From Phenylobacterium sp. LH3H17 (GTDB lineage Bacteria; Pseudomonadota; Alphaproteobacteria; Caulobacterales; Caulobacteraceae), in the NCBI RefSeq assembly GCF_024298925.1, contig NZ_CP101283.1, positions 1,486,001 through 1,550,000 on the forward strand: a stretch of 64,000 bases of DNA. The letters run 5' to 3'. Shown in pieces: positions 1 to 7,838 of the stretch. The number at the start of each line of letters is the position of its first letter. Position 1 is the stretch's first letter. A program made the position numbers and the translations under genes. Below the pieces are notes generated by a model that saw only the letters and a program-made list of their open reading frames with translations, was not told the origin of the DNA and did not search any database.

Positions 1-161
1 TGTCGCTGGGCAGCTATCCGTTCTTCGACCAGGGCCTCTATGGCTCGAACCTGGTGCTGCGCGGCCGCGACGCCGACGAACTCGCCGCCGCGGTGGCGGA
101 GCTGACCGCGGCCCTCACAGAGGCCGGGATCGGCAGCGTCCGGGAGGTGGAGGCGGCCTAG
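1..161 (+). CDS. C-terminal end of a CinA/MoaB-like molybdopterin-binding domain protein (partial)
   Basis: The first 161 bases read open in one frame (from base 3) to a TAG at 159-161. The peptide contains SLGSYPFF, then a basic LVLRGRD segment and a short alanine-rich helix. That arrangement resembles the C-terminal end of the competence/damage-inducible protein A (CinA N-domain, MoCF_biosynth) family. Only about 52 residues are visible and the start lies outside the window, so the call rests on a short tail. The stop codon overlaps the stop of the convergent VanZ-like gene. Confidence 0.5.
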   Translation, partial: SLGSYPFFDQGLYGSNLVLRGRDADELAAAVAELTAALTEAGIGSVREVEAA

Positions 162-508
162 CGGCGCTTTCGCCTGAGCATCAGCGGCAGCACCGCCGCC
201 GCCGCCCCGCCGGCATTGGCCAAGGCGTCGCGCAGTTCATAGCCGCCGCTGATCCATTTCAGGGCCTGGGAGACTTCCAGGCCGACGCCGGCGGCCACGA
301 TCGCCGCGGCGAAGGCGAAGGGGCTGATCCTCGGAAACGAGACCGCGAGCAGGATCGTCAGGCCGTAGGCCAGGACCAGGTGCTCGATCTCGTCGGGTCC
401 CAGTGGAAAGGCCTGGGCGTTGTGGCGGGGATCGAAGGCCCCGTGCAGGGCGAAGGCGAGGAGGGCGACCAGGGCCAGCCTGGCCGACCAGAGGATGACG
501 CTCGGCAT
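158..508 (-). CDS. VanZ-like small membrane protein
   Basis: A 116-residue protein with about three hydrophobic segments (residues 8-22, 45-60 and 63-80), ending in the basic string RRKRR. The acidic/polar loop GPDEIEHL followed by a hydrophobic helix, and the EVSQ segment in the next helix, are typical of VanZ-like proteins found beside bacterial polysaccharide genes. The molecular role of most VanZ-like proteins is unknown. It lies 42 bases downstream of the WecG/TagA transferase on the same strand and is probably co-transcribed with it. The ATG at 508 is the first in-frame start. Confidence 0.75.
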   Translation of the reverse strand: MPSVILWSARLALVALLAFALHGAFDPRHNAQAFPLGPDEIEHLVLAYGLTILLAVSFPRISPFAFAAAIVAAGVGLEVSQALKWISGGYELRDALANAGGAAAAVLPLMLRRKRR

Positions 509-550
509 GGGCGGTCGATACCGTCTCTGTCGCCGGAGGGGAAGGCGCCG

Positions 551-1447
551 TCAGGCCGTCGCCCCGTCCTCGCGGGGTGCGAGCGGCGCGACCCGACGCC
601 CCTTGAACAGGCGGCCTGCGCGGGCCGCGGTGGCGATGTCGCGGGCGGCCGGGAGCAGCAGGAACCAGCACTCAACGCAATAGCGGTGGAATAGCCGGCG
701 CGGATCGATCGCCAGGCGGAACAGCCACTCGAAGCCGATGCGGCCGACCCAGCGGGGGGCGGCCACCTGGACCCCAGCCTCATAGTCGAAGGCCGCGCCC
801 ACCGAGAACACCACGCAGGGCGGCAGCAGGTGTCGATTGCGCAACAGCCAGACCTCCTGGCGCGGCATGCCCATGCCGACGAACAGGATCTGCGGCCGCG
901 CGGCGCTGATCTCGGCCAGCACGGCCTCGTTCTCGGCGCAGCCCGGGGACATGTCGAAATAGCCGTGGCGGCTGGAGATCTGGGCGCCCGGATAGCGTTC
1001 GGTCAGCTTGCCGGCGGCGGCCTCGGCCACGCCGGGCTCACCGCCCAGATAGAAGACCCGCCACCCGTTGCGCTCGGCCAGGCTCCAGAAATGCTCGCGC
1101 CAGTCCAGGTAGGTGCAACGGTGGAAGGGCCGCGAGTGCAGGCCCAGGAGCTGCGTGAAGAAAATGATCGGGGTGGAGTCGAGCTCGATCACGTCGGCGG
1201 TGTCGAAGAACGCCGCGAACTCGGGGTCCTTCTGGCTCAAATAGACGCTGTGGGCGTTGTGGTTGGCGATACACCAGGAGCGACCGTCCTGCACGGCCTC
1301 GGTGACGTGGTGCATGACCTCCTCGGGCCGCACCAGGTCCATCTCGACACCAAGGGCGGCGATCCGTTCAGCCGAGCGCCGGCGCTGCCGGAACGGGGTC
1401 CGGCCCTTGCGTCTGCGCTCAGAGACCGCGATCAAAGCCGTCCTCAT
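551..1447 (-). CDS. WecG/TagA/CpsF (GT26) family glycosyltransferase
   Basis: A 298-residue protein of the WecG/TagA/CpsF family, which moves an N-acetylmannosamine-type or glucose residue onto an undecaprenyl-linked acceptor at the inner membrane. Family marks are the N-terminal NHNAHSVYL (donor pocket), the acidic DVIELDSTPI, the YLGGEPGVAEAAA turn and the highly conserved VGMGMPRQEVWL near residues 190-201. The C-terminus has the FEWLFRLAIDPRRLFHRY block typical of full-length members. Caulobacter HfsJ, a holdfast transferase, belongs to this family, but orthology cannot be settled from sequence alone. The start ATG at 1447 has a short AGG upstream. It precedes the VanZ-like gene. Confidence 0.9.
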   Translation of the reverse strand: MRTALIAVSERRRKGRTPFRQRRRSAERIAALGVEMDLVRPEEVMHHVTEAVQDGRSWCIANHNAHSVYLSQKDPEFAAFFDTADVIELDSTPIIFFTQLLGLHSRPFHRCTYLDWREHFWSLAERNGWRVFYLGGEPGVAEAAAGKLTERYPGAQISSRHGYFDMSPGCAENEAVLAEISAARPQILFVGMGMPRQEVWLLRNRHLLPPCVVFSVGAAFDYEAGVQVAAPRWVGRIGFEWLFRLAIDPRRLFHRYCVECWFLLLPAARDIATAARAGRLFKGRRVAPLAPREDGATA

Positions 1448-1573
1448 CCTTGGCTTGCCTGCGACAGGTCGAAGGCGAGACTAGGCTTGGCCGGTTAAGA
1501 TTCTTTTCCGAACGGGAATTCGGCTTCCGCGGACACGCAGGGGTTGTCGCGGCGCTCGGCGGGCGGTCGTCGC

Positions 1574-2305
1574 CTAGTAGGCGTTGGGATCGCGCAGCAT
1601 GAGCGGCAGGGTCTTGACCGCGATCATCAGGTCGAGGCCGAGCGACCAGCGGTCGATATAGGCGTTGTCGGCGCCGATGCGGTCGGCCATCTGCTTCAGT
1701 TCGCGGATCTCGCCTCGGTAGCCGCTGATCTGTGCGAAGCCGGTCAGGCCGGGACGGGCGCGGAAGCGGTCGCCATAGGTGGGGATCCGCTCGCTATAGA
1801 ACTGGTCGTGGGCGATGGCGTGCGGGCGCGGACCGACGATCGACATGTCGCCCACCAGGACATTGAAGAGCTGGGGCAGCTCGTCGAGGCTCAGCTTGCG
1901 CAGGACCGCGCCGATCTGAGTGACCCGCGCATCGTTCTTGGTGGCTTGCCGTACGTTGTCGGCGTCCTCGACCACGGTCATGGTGCGCAGCTTGTAGATG
2001 GTGAACACTTGGCCGCGAAGGCCCGTGCGGCGCTGGCGGAACAGGGCCGCGCCGGGGGAGTCCAGCCGGATCAGCATGGCGAGCATCACCAGCAACGGCA
2101 GGAAGACGAGCAGGGCGCTCGAGGCCACGAGGATATCGAACAGCCGCTTGGCGATGCTGGTGGCCACCGGGAGCGGCGGCAGCAGGCGCTCGTCGGGGAC
2201 ATCGCGGTCCTCGGGCGGCCGGCCCCGGCGAAGCGGCGTGACAGCATGCTGCAGCGTCGCGTGCTGCGCCGCCGCCTGCCGATCCGAATGCGCCGCGTCA
2301 AACAT
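1574..2305 (-). CDS. Bacterial sugar transferase (undecaprenyl-phosphate sugar phosphotransferase)
   Basis: Transfers a hexose-1-phosphate from UDP- or dTDP-sugar to undecaprenyl phosphate, the first committed step of polysaccharide repeat assembly. After a variable lead of about 50 residues comes the membrane hairpin (KRLFDILVASSALLVFLPLL), then the diagnostic catalytic motifs KLRTM and DELPQLFNVLVGDMSIVGPRP and a C-terminal GYRGE segment. It is the short single-domain form, like HfsE/PssY rather than the five-helix WcaJ form. An open frame continues upstream to a GTG at 2431, but that stretch is AT-rich and not codon-like, so I place the start at the ATG at 2305. Confidence 0.9.
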   Translation of the reverse strand: MFDAAHSDRQAAAQHATLQHAVTPLRRGRPPEDRDVPDERLLPPLPVATSIAKRLFDILVASSALLVFLPLLVMLAMLIRLDSPGAALFRQRRTGLRGQVFTIYKLRTMTVVEDADNVRQATKNDARVTQIGAVLRKLSLDELPQLFNVLVGDMSIVGPRPHAIAHDQFYSERIPTYGDRFRARPGLTGFAQISGYRGEIRELKQMADRIGADNAYIDRWSLGLDLMIAVKTLPLMLRDPNAY

Positions 2306-2469
2306 CCTAATGCCCGCTAGACAGTCCACGCTCGTGACTATCGCGGAAACTGGTAACGGTTTTTTAGCCACGATCAACTTTCCGCACGTCGGGCACGAAT
2401 TTTTAACCGCGGCTGCGTTCTTATTGAGCACGGTCGAGAAGCGGCCGTCGTCTTGGGAACTTGAGGTCG

Positions 2470-2622
2470 ATGGGCGCGAAAGCTGTCATTGCTTCGATGC
2501 CGCGCACCGCGCAGGCCCGAACGGCGCGTCTGCCTGTGGGCGTTGGGCTCGCGGTCGGCGCCTTCGCGTCGCTGGGCCTCTGGGCGGCCATCATCGTCGG
2601 GGTCCGCGGCCTGATCTCCTGA
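2470..2622 (+). CDS. Small putative membrane protein (50 aa)
   Basis: A short frame with strong codon-position GC bias: a basic N-terminal third followed by one hydrophobic segment (about residues 21-44), ending VRGLIS. A GAGG lies just upstream of the ATG. It sits in the divergent space between the sugar transferase and the exosortase-associated small protein. I do not recognise a family. It could be a real single-pass membrane peptide or a chance frame. Confidence 0.4.
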   Translation: MGAKAVIASMPRTAQARTARLPVGVGLAVGAFASLGLWAAIIVGVRGLIS

Positions 2623-2901
2623 TCCCGGTGGTCAGCTTTCGCGAGTAAGGTCGAGCTTAAAGCCGCCGCCGCCGCACGTTTCAGTGATCGCCGCCAAGTT
2701 TACCTTAAGAATTTCACTCTAGGTTGACGGCTCGGACCGCACGCCGCAAGGCGTCCGCGGGCCGGCTGTTCCGGGGGCGTCCAAATGGGCGTTCCATCCG
2801 TGCCGTACAGAGGTTTGACCTTTGCACGGCCGGCGGGTCTGATCTAAGGGACAGGCTTCGGGCTTGCCCGACACGCAGTACGGCGCTTGGGGGTTGATGG
2901 C

Positions 2902-3147
2902 GTGCAGACGATCTACGATTGGGTGACGGTCGCCATCTTCGCGGGACTGGTCGTGCTGTTCCTGCACCGCTCCACGGCGCAGGAAGAGCCGAAGGACAAC
3001 GTCTTCCAGTACCTGCCGGCCTGCATCGGCTGCGCGGCGGCCAACTATGTCGGCAACGAGGGGCAGGGCGGTCTCGCCTTCCTGATCATCCTCGTGGTCC
3101 TGGCCTATGTCGCCTGGGTGCTGAAGCCCTTCAACCTGAAATTCTGA
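2902..3147 (+). CDS. Small two-helix membrane protein resembling XrtV sorting system accessory protein
   Basis: An 81-residue protein beginning MQTIYDWVTVAIF: one hydrophobic helix at residues 5-20, a charged loop with EEPKDNVFQYLP, a short segment with CIGCAAANYVGN, and a second helix followed by LKPFNLKF. I recall this pattern from proteins named XrtV sorting system accessory protein, which accompany exosortase V and PEP-CTERM genes; I cannot confirm it by search. The linkage fits, since an exosortase, EpsI and a PEP-CTERM protein lie further along. The frame opens at a TTG (2887), but GTG 2902 is better placed after a run of Gs (2889-2893). Confidence 0.6.
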   Translation: MQTIYDWVTVAIFAGLVVLFLHRSTAQEEPKDNVFQYLPACIGCAAANYVGNEGQGGLAFLIILVVLAYVAWVLKPFNLKF

Positions 3148-3361
3148 GCTCCCCGGAAGCGGAGCGACGTGCTTGAGGTCGGGCGTCGGTCAGTGAGCTT
3201 GTCCGCTTTAACTGGCGAAACTGGGCAATTAACGTTGACTCAACTGCGGGCGGTTTAAGATTTCGCCACATTCGCCGTGTTTAGGATGGTCGGTCAGAAT
3301 TCTCTGATCTAGACCGAGCGGTGCTGCTAGCGCATCGCCGCATAGGGTGCTTGGAGGCTCC

Positions 3362-4873
3362 GTGAGTTGGATCAACAGGTTGTTGGGACGCCGGCCGAGG
3401 GCTGCCCAAGGGGCGCAGTCCGGCCCGGTGTTCTCCGTGGCGCCGCTCGCCGCACCCAGCCGTGACGAGACCGGCGGCAAGAAGGCCGGCGCCGCGTCGC
3501 AGTTCCCGCGCTTCCAGTCGACGGCCGGCGACCAGCTCTCCACGCGCCTGACCGACCGCTTCGCGGCGACGCGTATCAAGCTGCGCAGCGCCTTCACGCC
3601 CTCCCAGCCGATCACCGACCGGCGCATGTTCGCTGGACGCATCGATGTCCTGACCACCCTGATCCGCTCGCTGGAAGACCAGCGCGTGCACGTGATCATC
3701 TATGGCGAGCGCGGAATCGGTAAGACCTCGCTGGTCCACGTGCTGACCCAGGCCGCCCAGGACGCCCGCTACATCGTGGTCTACTGCTCATGCGGCGCGG
3801 GCTCGAACTTCGACGAGATCTTCCGCGCGGTCGCCGCCGACATTCCGCTGCTGTTCCATTCGGGCTTCGCGCCCACCGCCGAGCAGGCTGAGCGCGGCGG
3901 CTCGCTGGCCGACCTGCTGCCCGCGGGACCGCTTTCGCCGCGACTGGTGGCCGACCTGTTCGCCAAGCTGACGGGCACCCGGGTGCTGGTGGTGCTGGAC
4001 GAGTTCGACGTGTGCGAGTCGCCGGAGTTCCGGCGCAACATCGCCGAGCTGATCAAGAACCTGTCGGACCGCTCGATCCGCACCCAACTGGTCATCGCCG
4101 GCGTGGCCGCCGACCTGACCCAGTTGGTCGAGCACATCCCCTCGATCCGCCGCAACATCTTCGCCCTGCAGGTGCCGAAGATGACGGCCGCGGAGATCAG
4201 CCACCTGGTCGAGAACGGCGAGGAGATCAGCGGCGTGGCCTTCGATCGCGCCGCGCTGGACTTCATCGTCTTCGTCGCCAACGGCTCGCCCTACCTGGCC
4301 AGCCTGCTCAGTCACCATGCCGGTCTCGCGGCCCTGGACAAGGCGCGAACCAAGGTCTCGGTCGAGGACGTCTCCCTGGCCGTCGATCAAGCCCTGGCCG
4401 AGTTCCGCGGCCGGATCTCCAAGCATTCGCAGGCCCAGATCGACCAGGCCGCCAAGAGCGGCGTACGCCATGTGCTGGGCGTGATGGCCGGCGCGGCCCT
4501 GTTCAACAACGGCCGTTTCGACGGCCGCGACGTGGACGCCCTCTATCCCAGCGCCGCCACCGCCGCGAACTTCAAGAGCACCGTCGAGGAACTGGCGACC
4601 AAGCGCATCCTGCTTGAGTTCAGCGAGGACGAGTTCGGCAAGGGTTACCGGTTCTCCGAGGAGAGCGTGCTGCCCTATCTGTGGATCCTGGCCGCCCAGA
4701 AGCGGTTCCTGGAGAGCCGCAAGCCCGCGCCCGCGGCCGCCGCCGAGAAACCCGCCGCAGAGAAGGTCGCCGACAAGGCGGCCGACAAGATTGCGGAGAA
4801 GACCTCCGACAAGGCCGCGGCCAAGGACGAGCCCGCCGCTCCGGCGCCCCGCGCGGCCGCCCGGCAGGGCTAG
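3362..4873 (+). CDS. AAA/ORC-like P-loop ATPase with Ala/Lys-rich tail
   Basis: About 503 residues. An N-terminal unstructured stretch of about 75 residues is followed by an AAA_16/ORC-type NTPase domain with Walker A GERGIGKTS (from residue 115) and Walker B VLVVLDEFD (residues 208-216). A C-terminal winged-helix-like region precedes a tail of about 45 residues made of Ala/Lys/Glu/Asp/Pro repeats. The architecture is that of Cdc6/ORC-like or STAND-type ATPases, so ATP-dependent assembly or regulation is likely, but the target is unknown. GTG 3362 follows GGAGG by four bases and is preferred over GTG 3347. It lies 43 bases before rfbB on the same strand, so it may be co-transcribed with the sugar genes. 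Confidence 0.75.
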   Translation: MSWINRLLGRRPRAAQGAQSGPVFSVAPLAAPSRDETGGKKAGAASQFPRFQSTAGDQLSTRLTDRFAATRIKLRSAFTPSQPITDRRMFAGRIDVLTTLIRSLEDQRVHVIIYGERGIGKTSLVHVLTQAAQDARYIVVYCSCGAGSNFDEIFRAVAADIPLLFHSGFAPTAEQAERGGSLADLLPAGPLSPRLVADLFAKLTGTRVLVVLDEFDVCESPEFRRNIAELIKNLSDRSIRTQLVIAGVAADLTQLVEHIPSIRRNIFALQVPKMTAAEISHLVENGEEISGVAFDRAALDFIVFVANGSPYLASLLSHHAGLAALDKARTKVSVEDVSLAVDQALAEFRGRISKHSQAQIDQAAKSGVRHVLGVMAGAALFNNGRFDGRDVDALYPSAATAANFKSTVEELATKRILLEFSEDEFGKGYRFSEESVLPYLWILAAQKRFLESRKPAPAAAAEKPAAEKVADKAADKIAEKTSDKAAAKDEPAAPAPRAAARQG

Positions 4874-4916
4874 ACCGACGGCGCGTCGCGACTGTCACGA
4901 CTGAAGGGGAAGGCGC

Positions 4917-5975
4917 TTGCGCATACTCGTCACCGGCGGCGCCGGTTTCATCGGCTCGGCCCTGATCCGGCACCTGATCGCCGATACCGACCATGAGGTG
5001 CTGAACCTCGATAAGCTGACGTATGCCGGCGACCTGCGCTCCCTGGAGAGCGTCGCCGACAGCAACCGCTATGGCTTCCGCCAAGCCGATATTGGCGACG
5101 CCGCGGCGATCCGGGCGGCCCTGCGCGAGTTCCAGCCCCAGGTCGTGACCCACCTGGCCGCCGAGTCGCACGTGGACCGCTCGATCGACGGGCCGGCGGA
5201 CTTCATCCAGACCAATATCGTCGGCACCTTCGTCCTGCTGTCGGAGACCCTCGAGTACTGGCGCGGGCTGGAAGGCCAGGCCAAGGCCGACTTCCGGTTC
5301 CACCACATCTCCACCGACGAGGTGTTCGGCTCGCTGGGCGACGACGGCTATTTCACCGAGACCACGGCCTATGATCCGCGCTCGCCCTATTCGGCGTCCA
5401 AGGCCTCGTCCGACCATCTGGTGCGCGCCTGGCACCACACCTACGGCCTGCCGGTCATGGTGACCAACTGCTCGAACAACTACGGGCCCTATCACTTCCC
5501 GGAGAAGCTGATCCCGCTGATGATCGTCAAGTGCCTGGCCGGCGATCCGCTGCCGGTCTACGGCCAGGGATCCAACGTCCGCGACTGGCTCTATGTGGAC
5601 GATCACGCGCGCGCGCTCACCCGGGTGTTCGAGAAGGGCGCGCCGGGCGAGAGCTACATCATCGGCGGGCGCTCGGAGCGCACCAACCTGCAGGTCGTGC
5701 ACGCCATCTGCGACGCCCTGGACCGGCTGCGGCCGCGGCAGGACGGCAGGTCCTATCGCGACCAGATCGCCTACGTCGCCGACCGGCCGGGACACGACCA
5801 CCGCTACGCCATCGATCCCGGCAAGCTGCAGCGCGAGCTGGGCTGGACCGCCCAGGAGAGCTTCGAGAGCGGCATCGGCAAGACCATCGCCTGGTATCTG
5901 GATAACGAAGCCTGGTGGGGACCGATCCTGGCGCGCAGCGACGCCGGGCGCCGGCTGGGCCTCAAGGCGTCTTGA
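4917..5975 (+). CDS. rfbB: dTDP-glucose 4,6-dehydratase
   Basis: Converts dTDP-glucose to dTDP-4-keto-6-deoxyglucose, an NAD-dependent step toward dTDP-rhamnose and other deoxysugars. The 352-residue length is normal. Visible are the Rossmann motif TGGAGFIGS (residues 5-13), the catalytic STDEVFG segment (residues 132-138), YSASK (Tyr158/Lys162) and [14 protein letters not shown]. It starts with TTG 4917, eight bases or so after a strong AGGGGAAGG. rfbA follows after 55 bases. rfbC and rfbD, needed to finish dTDP-L-rhamnose, are not next to it or elsewhere in the window. Confidence 0.95.
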   Translation: MRILVTGGAGFIGSALIRHLIADTDHEVLNLDKLTYAGDLRSLESVADSNRYGFRQADIGDAAAIRAALREFQPQVVTHLAAESHVDRSIDGPADFIQTNIVGTFVLLSETLEYWRGLEGQAKADFRFHHISTDEVFGSLGDDGYFTETTAYDPRSPYSASKASSDHLVRAWHHTYGLPVMVTNCSNNYGPYHFPEKLIPLMIVKCLAGDPLPVYGQGSNVRDWLYVDDHARALTRVFEKGAPGESYIIGGRSERTNLQVVHAICDALDRLRPRQDGRSYRDQIAYVADRPGHDHRYAIDPGKLQRELGWTAQESFESGIGKTIAWYLDNEAWWGPILARSDAGRRLGLKAS

Positions 5976-6030
5976 GCCGGCCTCGCTTGCGGACTATCGC
6001 CGTCCCCTGCACCGTCAACTGGAGAGATCG

Positions 6031-6924
6031 ATGAAGGGCATCATCCTGGCCGGGGGCTCGGGAACGCGGCTGCACCCGGCGACCCTCGCGGTGAACAAGC
6101 AACTGCTGCCGATCTACGACAAGCCGATGATCTATTATCCGCTGTCGGTGCTGATGCAGGCGGGGATCCGCGACATCCTGATCATCTCCTCGCCCGAATA
6201 TATCGACAACTATCGCCGGCTGTTCGAGGACGGCTCGGCGCTTGGGCTCAACTTCTCGTACGCGATCCAGCCCAGTCCGGACGGCCTGGCCCAGGCTTTC
6301 CTGATCGGCGAGGAGTTCATCGGCGACGACCGCTGCGCCCTGGTGCTGGGCGACAACATCTTCTTCGGCGCCGGCATGAGCCAGCTACTGCAGAAGGCCG
6401 CGGCGCGCGAGCACGGGGCGACGGTGTTCTCCTACCAGGTCGACCAGCCCCAGGCTTATGGCGTGGTGGAACTGGACGACGACGGCCGCGCCATCAGCCT
6501 GGAGGAGAAGCCAGCCGAGCCGAAGTCCCGCCAGGCGGTGACCGGTCTCTATTTCTACGACAACCGGGTGGTGGAACTGGCCAAGCAGGTGCGCCCGTCC
6601 GCCCGCGGCGAGTTGGAGATCACCGACCTCAACCGCATGTACATGGAAATGGGCGAGCTTTACGTCGAACAGCTGTCGCGCGGCTACGCCTGGCTGGACA
6701 CCGGCACCCACGAGAGCCTGGTGGAGGCCTCGGAGTTCGTCCGCGCCGTGCAGAAGCGCCAGGGGGTCCAGGTGGCCTGCCTGGAGGAGATCGCCTTCGC
6801 CCACGGCTTCATCGACCTGGCCCAACTGAAGGTCCGCGGAGAGTTGTTCGCCAAGACCGCCTATGGACGATACCTGCTCGATATCGTCGAGCGCGGCCAT
6901 GTGATGAGCCCCCGCGATTTGTGA
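6031..6924 (+). CDS. rfbA: Glucose-1-phosphate thymidylyltransferase
   Basis: Makes dTDP-glucose from dTTP and glucose-1-phosphate. A 297-residue protein, standard length, starting [14 protein letters not shown] with the nucleotide-binding loop at residues 8-13, then [18 protein letters not shown] and VLGDNIFFG. It follows rfbB and starts at an ATG preceded by GGAGAG. The last 29 codons and the downstream spacer are repeated, in decayed form, at 11320-11490. Confidence 0.95.
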   Translation: MKGIILAGGSGTRLHPATLAVNKQLLPIYDKPMIYYPLSVLMQAGIRDILIISSPEYIDNYRRLFEDGSALGLNFSYAIQPSPDGLAQAFLIGEEFIGDDRCALVLGDNIFFGAGMSQLLQKAAAREHGATVFSYQVDQPQAYGVVELDDDGRAISLEEKPAEPKSRQAVTGLYFYDNRVVELAKQVRPSARGELEITDLNRMYMEMGELYVEQLSRGYAWLDTGTHESLVEASEFVRAVQKRQGVQVACLEEIAFAHGFIDLAQLKVRGELFAKTAYGRYLLDIVERGHVMSPRDL

Positions 6925-6998
6925 GGCTCAGGCCGCCGGGCTGGACCGGAACTTGCAACTCGTCCCGCAATGGGGGAATTCAGCCTCCACTTGCGCCA
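6838..6998 (+). repeat. Direct repeat copy 1 (3' end of rfbA plus spacer)
   Basis: This 161-base stretch covers the last 29 codons of rfbA, its stop and 74 bases of spacer. It matches 11332-11490 at most positions, including GCAAGACCGCCT-like coding sequence, a shared CTGGACC and the exact GTCCCGCAATGGGGGAA of the spacer. Copy 1 is the functional gene end; copy 2 is decayed. The two copies bracket a 4.3 kb block of four genes. Confidence 0.85.
6942..6957 (+). promoter_or_regulatory. Candidate sigma-54 (-24/-12) promoter before the PIG-L deacetylase
   Basis: The sequence TGGACCGGAACTTGCA keeps GG and GC ten bases apart, with a good -12 box TTGCA and a partial -24 box (consensus TGGCAC-N5-TTGCW). 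It lies in the rfbA spacer, 60 bases before the deacetylase start, and is conserved in the second repeat copy. Inference only; GG-N10-GC is common by chance in GC-rich DNA. Confidence 0.4.
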
Positions 6999-7016
6999 GC
7001 AAGGGCCTCTGCTGAG

Positions 7017-7838
7017 ATGATCATCCTCTATATCCTCGCGCATTTTGACGACGAGTACTTCGCGTGGCCGATCATCGCCCAAGGCGTGAAAGCCGGCGCG
7101 GATCAACGGTTTTTCTATATTGCGGACTACCCCAGCGAAGGGGAGACAGTCCGCCGACGGCTGGAATCGGAGCGATTTCTGGCGCAGTTCGGGGTTCCGG
7201 CCAGCAGCATCGTGCATGTGGGAGCAGGGAAGGGCCTGATCGACGGCTCCATATACGTCCATCAGGATATCGCCCTGGAGGCGTTGCGCGCCGAGGCCGC
7301 GCGGATCGGATCGATCGACCGCCTGGTCGTCACGGCATGGGAAGGCGGTCACCCCGACCACGATGCCTGCGCCCTCATGGCTATCGCATTATCGCAGGTC
7401 CACGGCGGGCTCCCCGTCGACCAGTTTGCGCTCTACAGCGGTCGCGGCCTGCCGGGCCGCCTATTTCACGCCGGCCGCCCGCTACCGGAGAACGGCGCCG
7501 TGCAGACGGTCGGCCTGACCGTCAGTGAATGGCTGAGTTTCCTTGCGGCGGTTCGGTTCTATCCGTCCCAGTGGCGAAGCTGGCTGGGTCTCTGGCCGAT
7601 GATGTTCCTGACGTTTCTGCGCCAGGGCTTCGGCTATCAGCACCTGAACCCGGCTCGCGTGGACCAGCGTCCTCACGCGGGGCCCCTATTCTACGAGAGG
7701 GTCTTCAAGGTCCCATATGACGCCCTGAAGGCGCGTGCCGCCGAGGCGCGCCACTCAGACGCCTTGAGGCCCGCCGCGATGGGATCCGAGCAGAATTCCC
7801 ATCAGTCGCCTTCGAGTTTCATCAAGGTGCGCAGATAG
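7017..7838 (+). CDS. PIG-L/LmbE family deacetylase
   Basis: A 273-residue zinc-dependent deacetylase of the PIG-L/LmbE family, which removes acetyl groups from N-acetylglucosamine-containing or related small glycoconjugates. The metal-binding motifs are visible: AHFDDEYFAW near residue 8 (family form HPDDE, here with Phe for Pro) and GHPDHDA near residue 113. The frame is open upstream to 6921, but that part is rfbA spacer, so ATG 7017 is the start. Its likely substrate is a sugar nucleotide or lipid-linked glycan of the surrounding locus. It is the first gene of the block flanked by the rfbA repeats, and its 3' end overlaps the convergent GT2 gene by 37 bases. Confidence 0.85.
   Translation: MIILYILAHFDDEYFAWPIIAQGVKAGADQRFFYIADYPSEGETVRRRLESERFLAQFGVPASSIVHVGAGKGLIDGSIYVHQDIALEALRAEAARIGSIDRLVVTAWEGGHPDHDACALMAIALSQVHGGLPVDQFALYSGRGLPGRLFHAGRPLPENGAVQTVGLTVSEWLSFLAAVRFYPSQWRSWLGLWPMMFLTFLRQGFGYQHLNPARVDQRPHAGPLFYERVFKVPYDALKARAAEARHSDALRPAAMGSEQNSHQSPSSFIKVRR

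Noticed and set aside
1544..2320. Plus-strand open frame of 258 codons
   Set aside because: Antisense to the sugar transferase, whose KLRTM and DELPQ motifs are intact.
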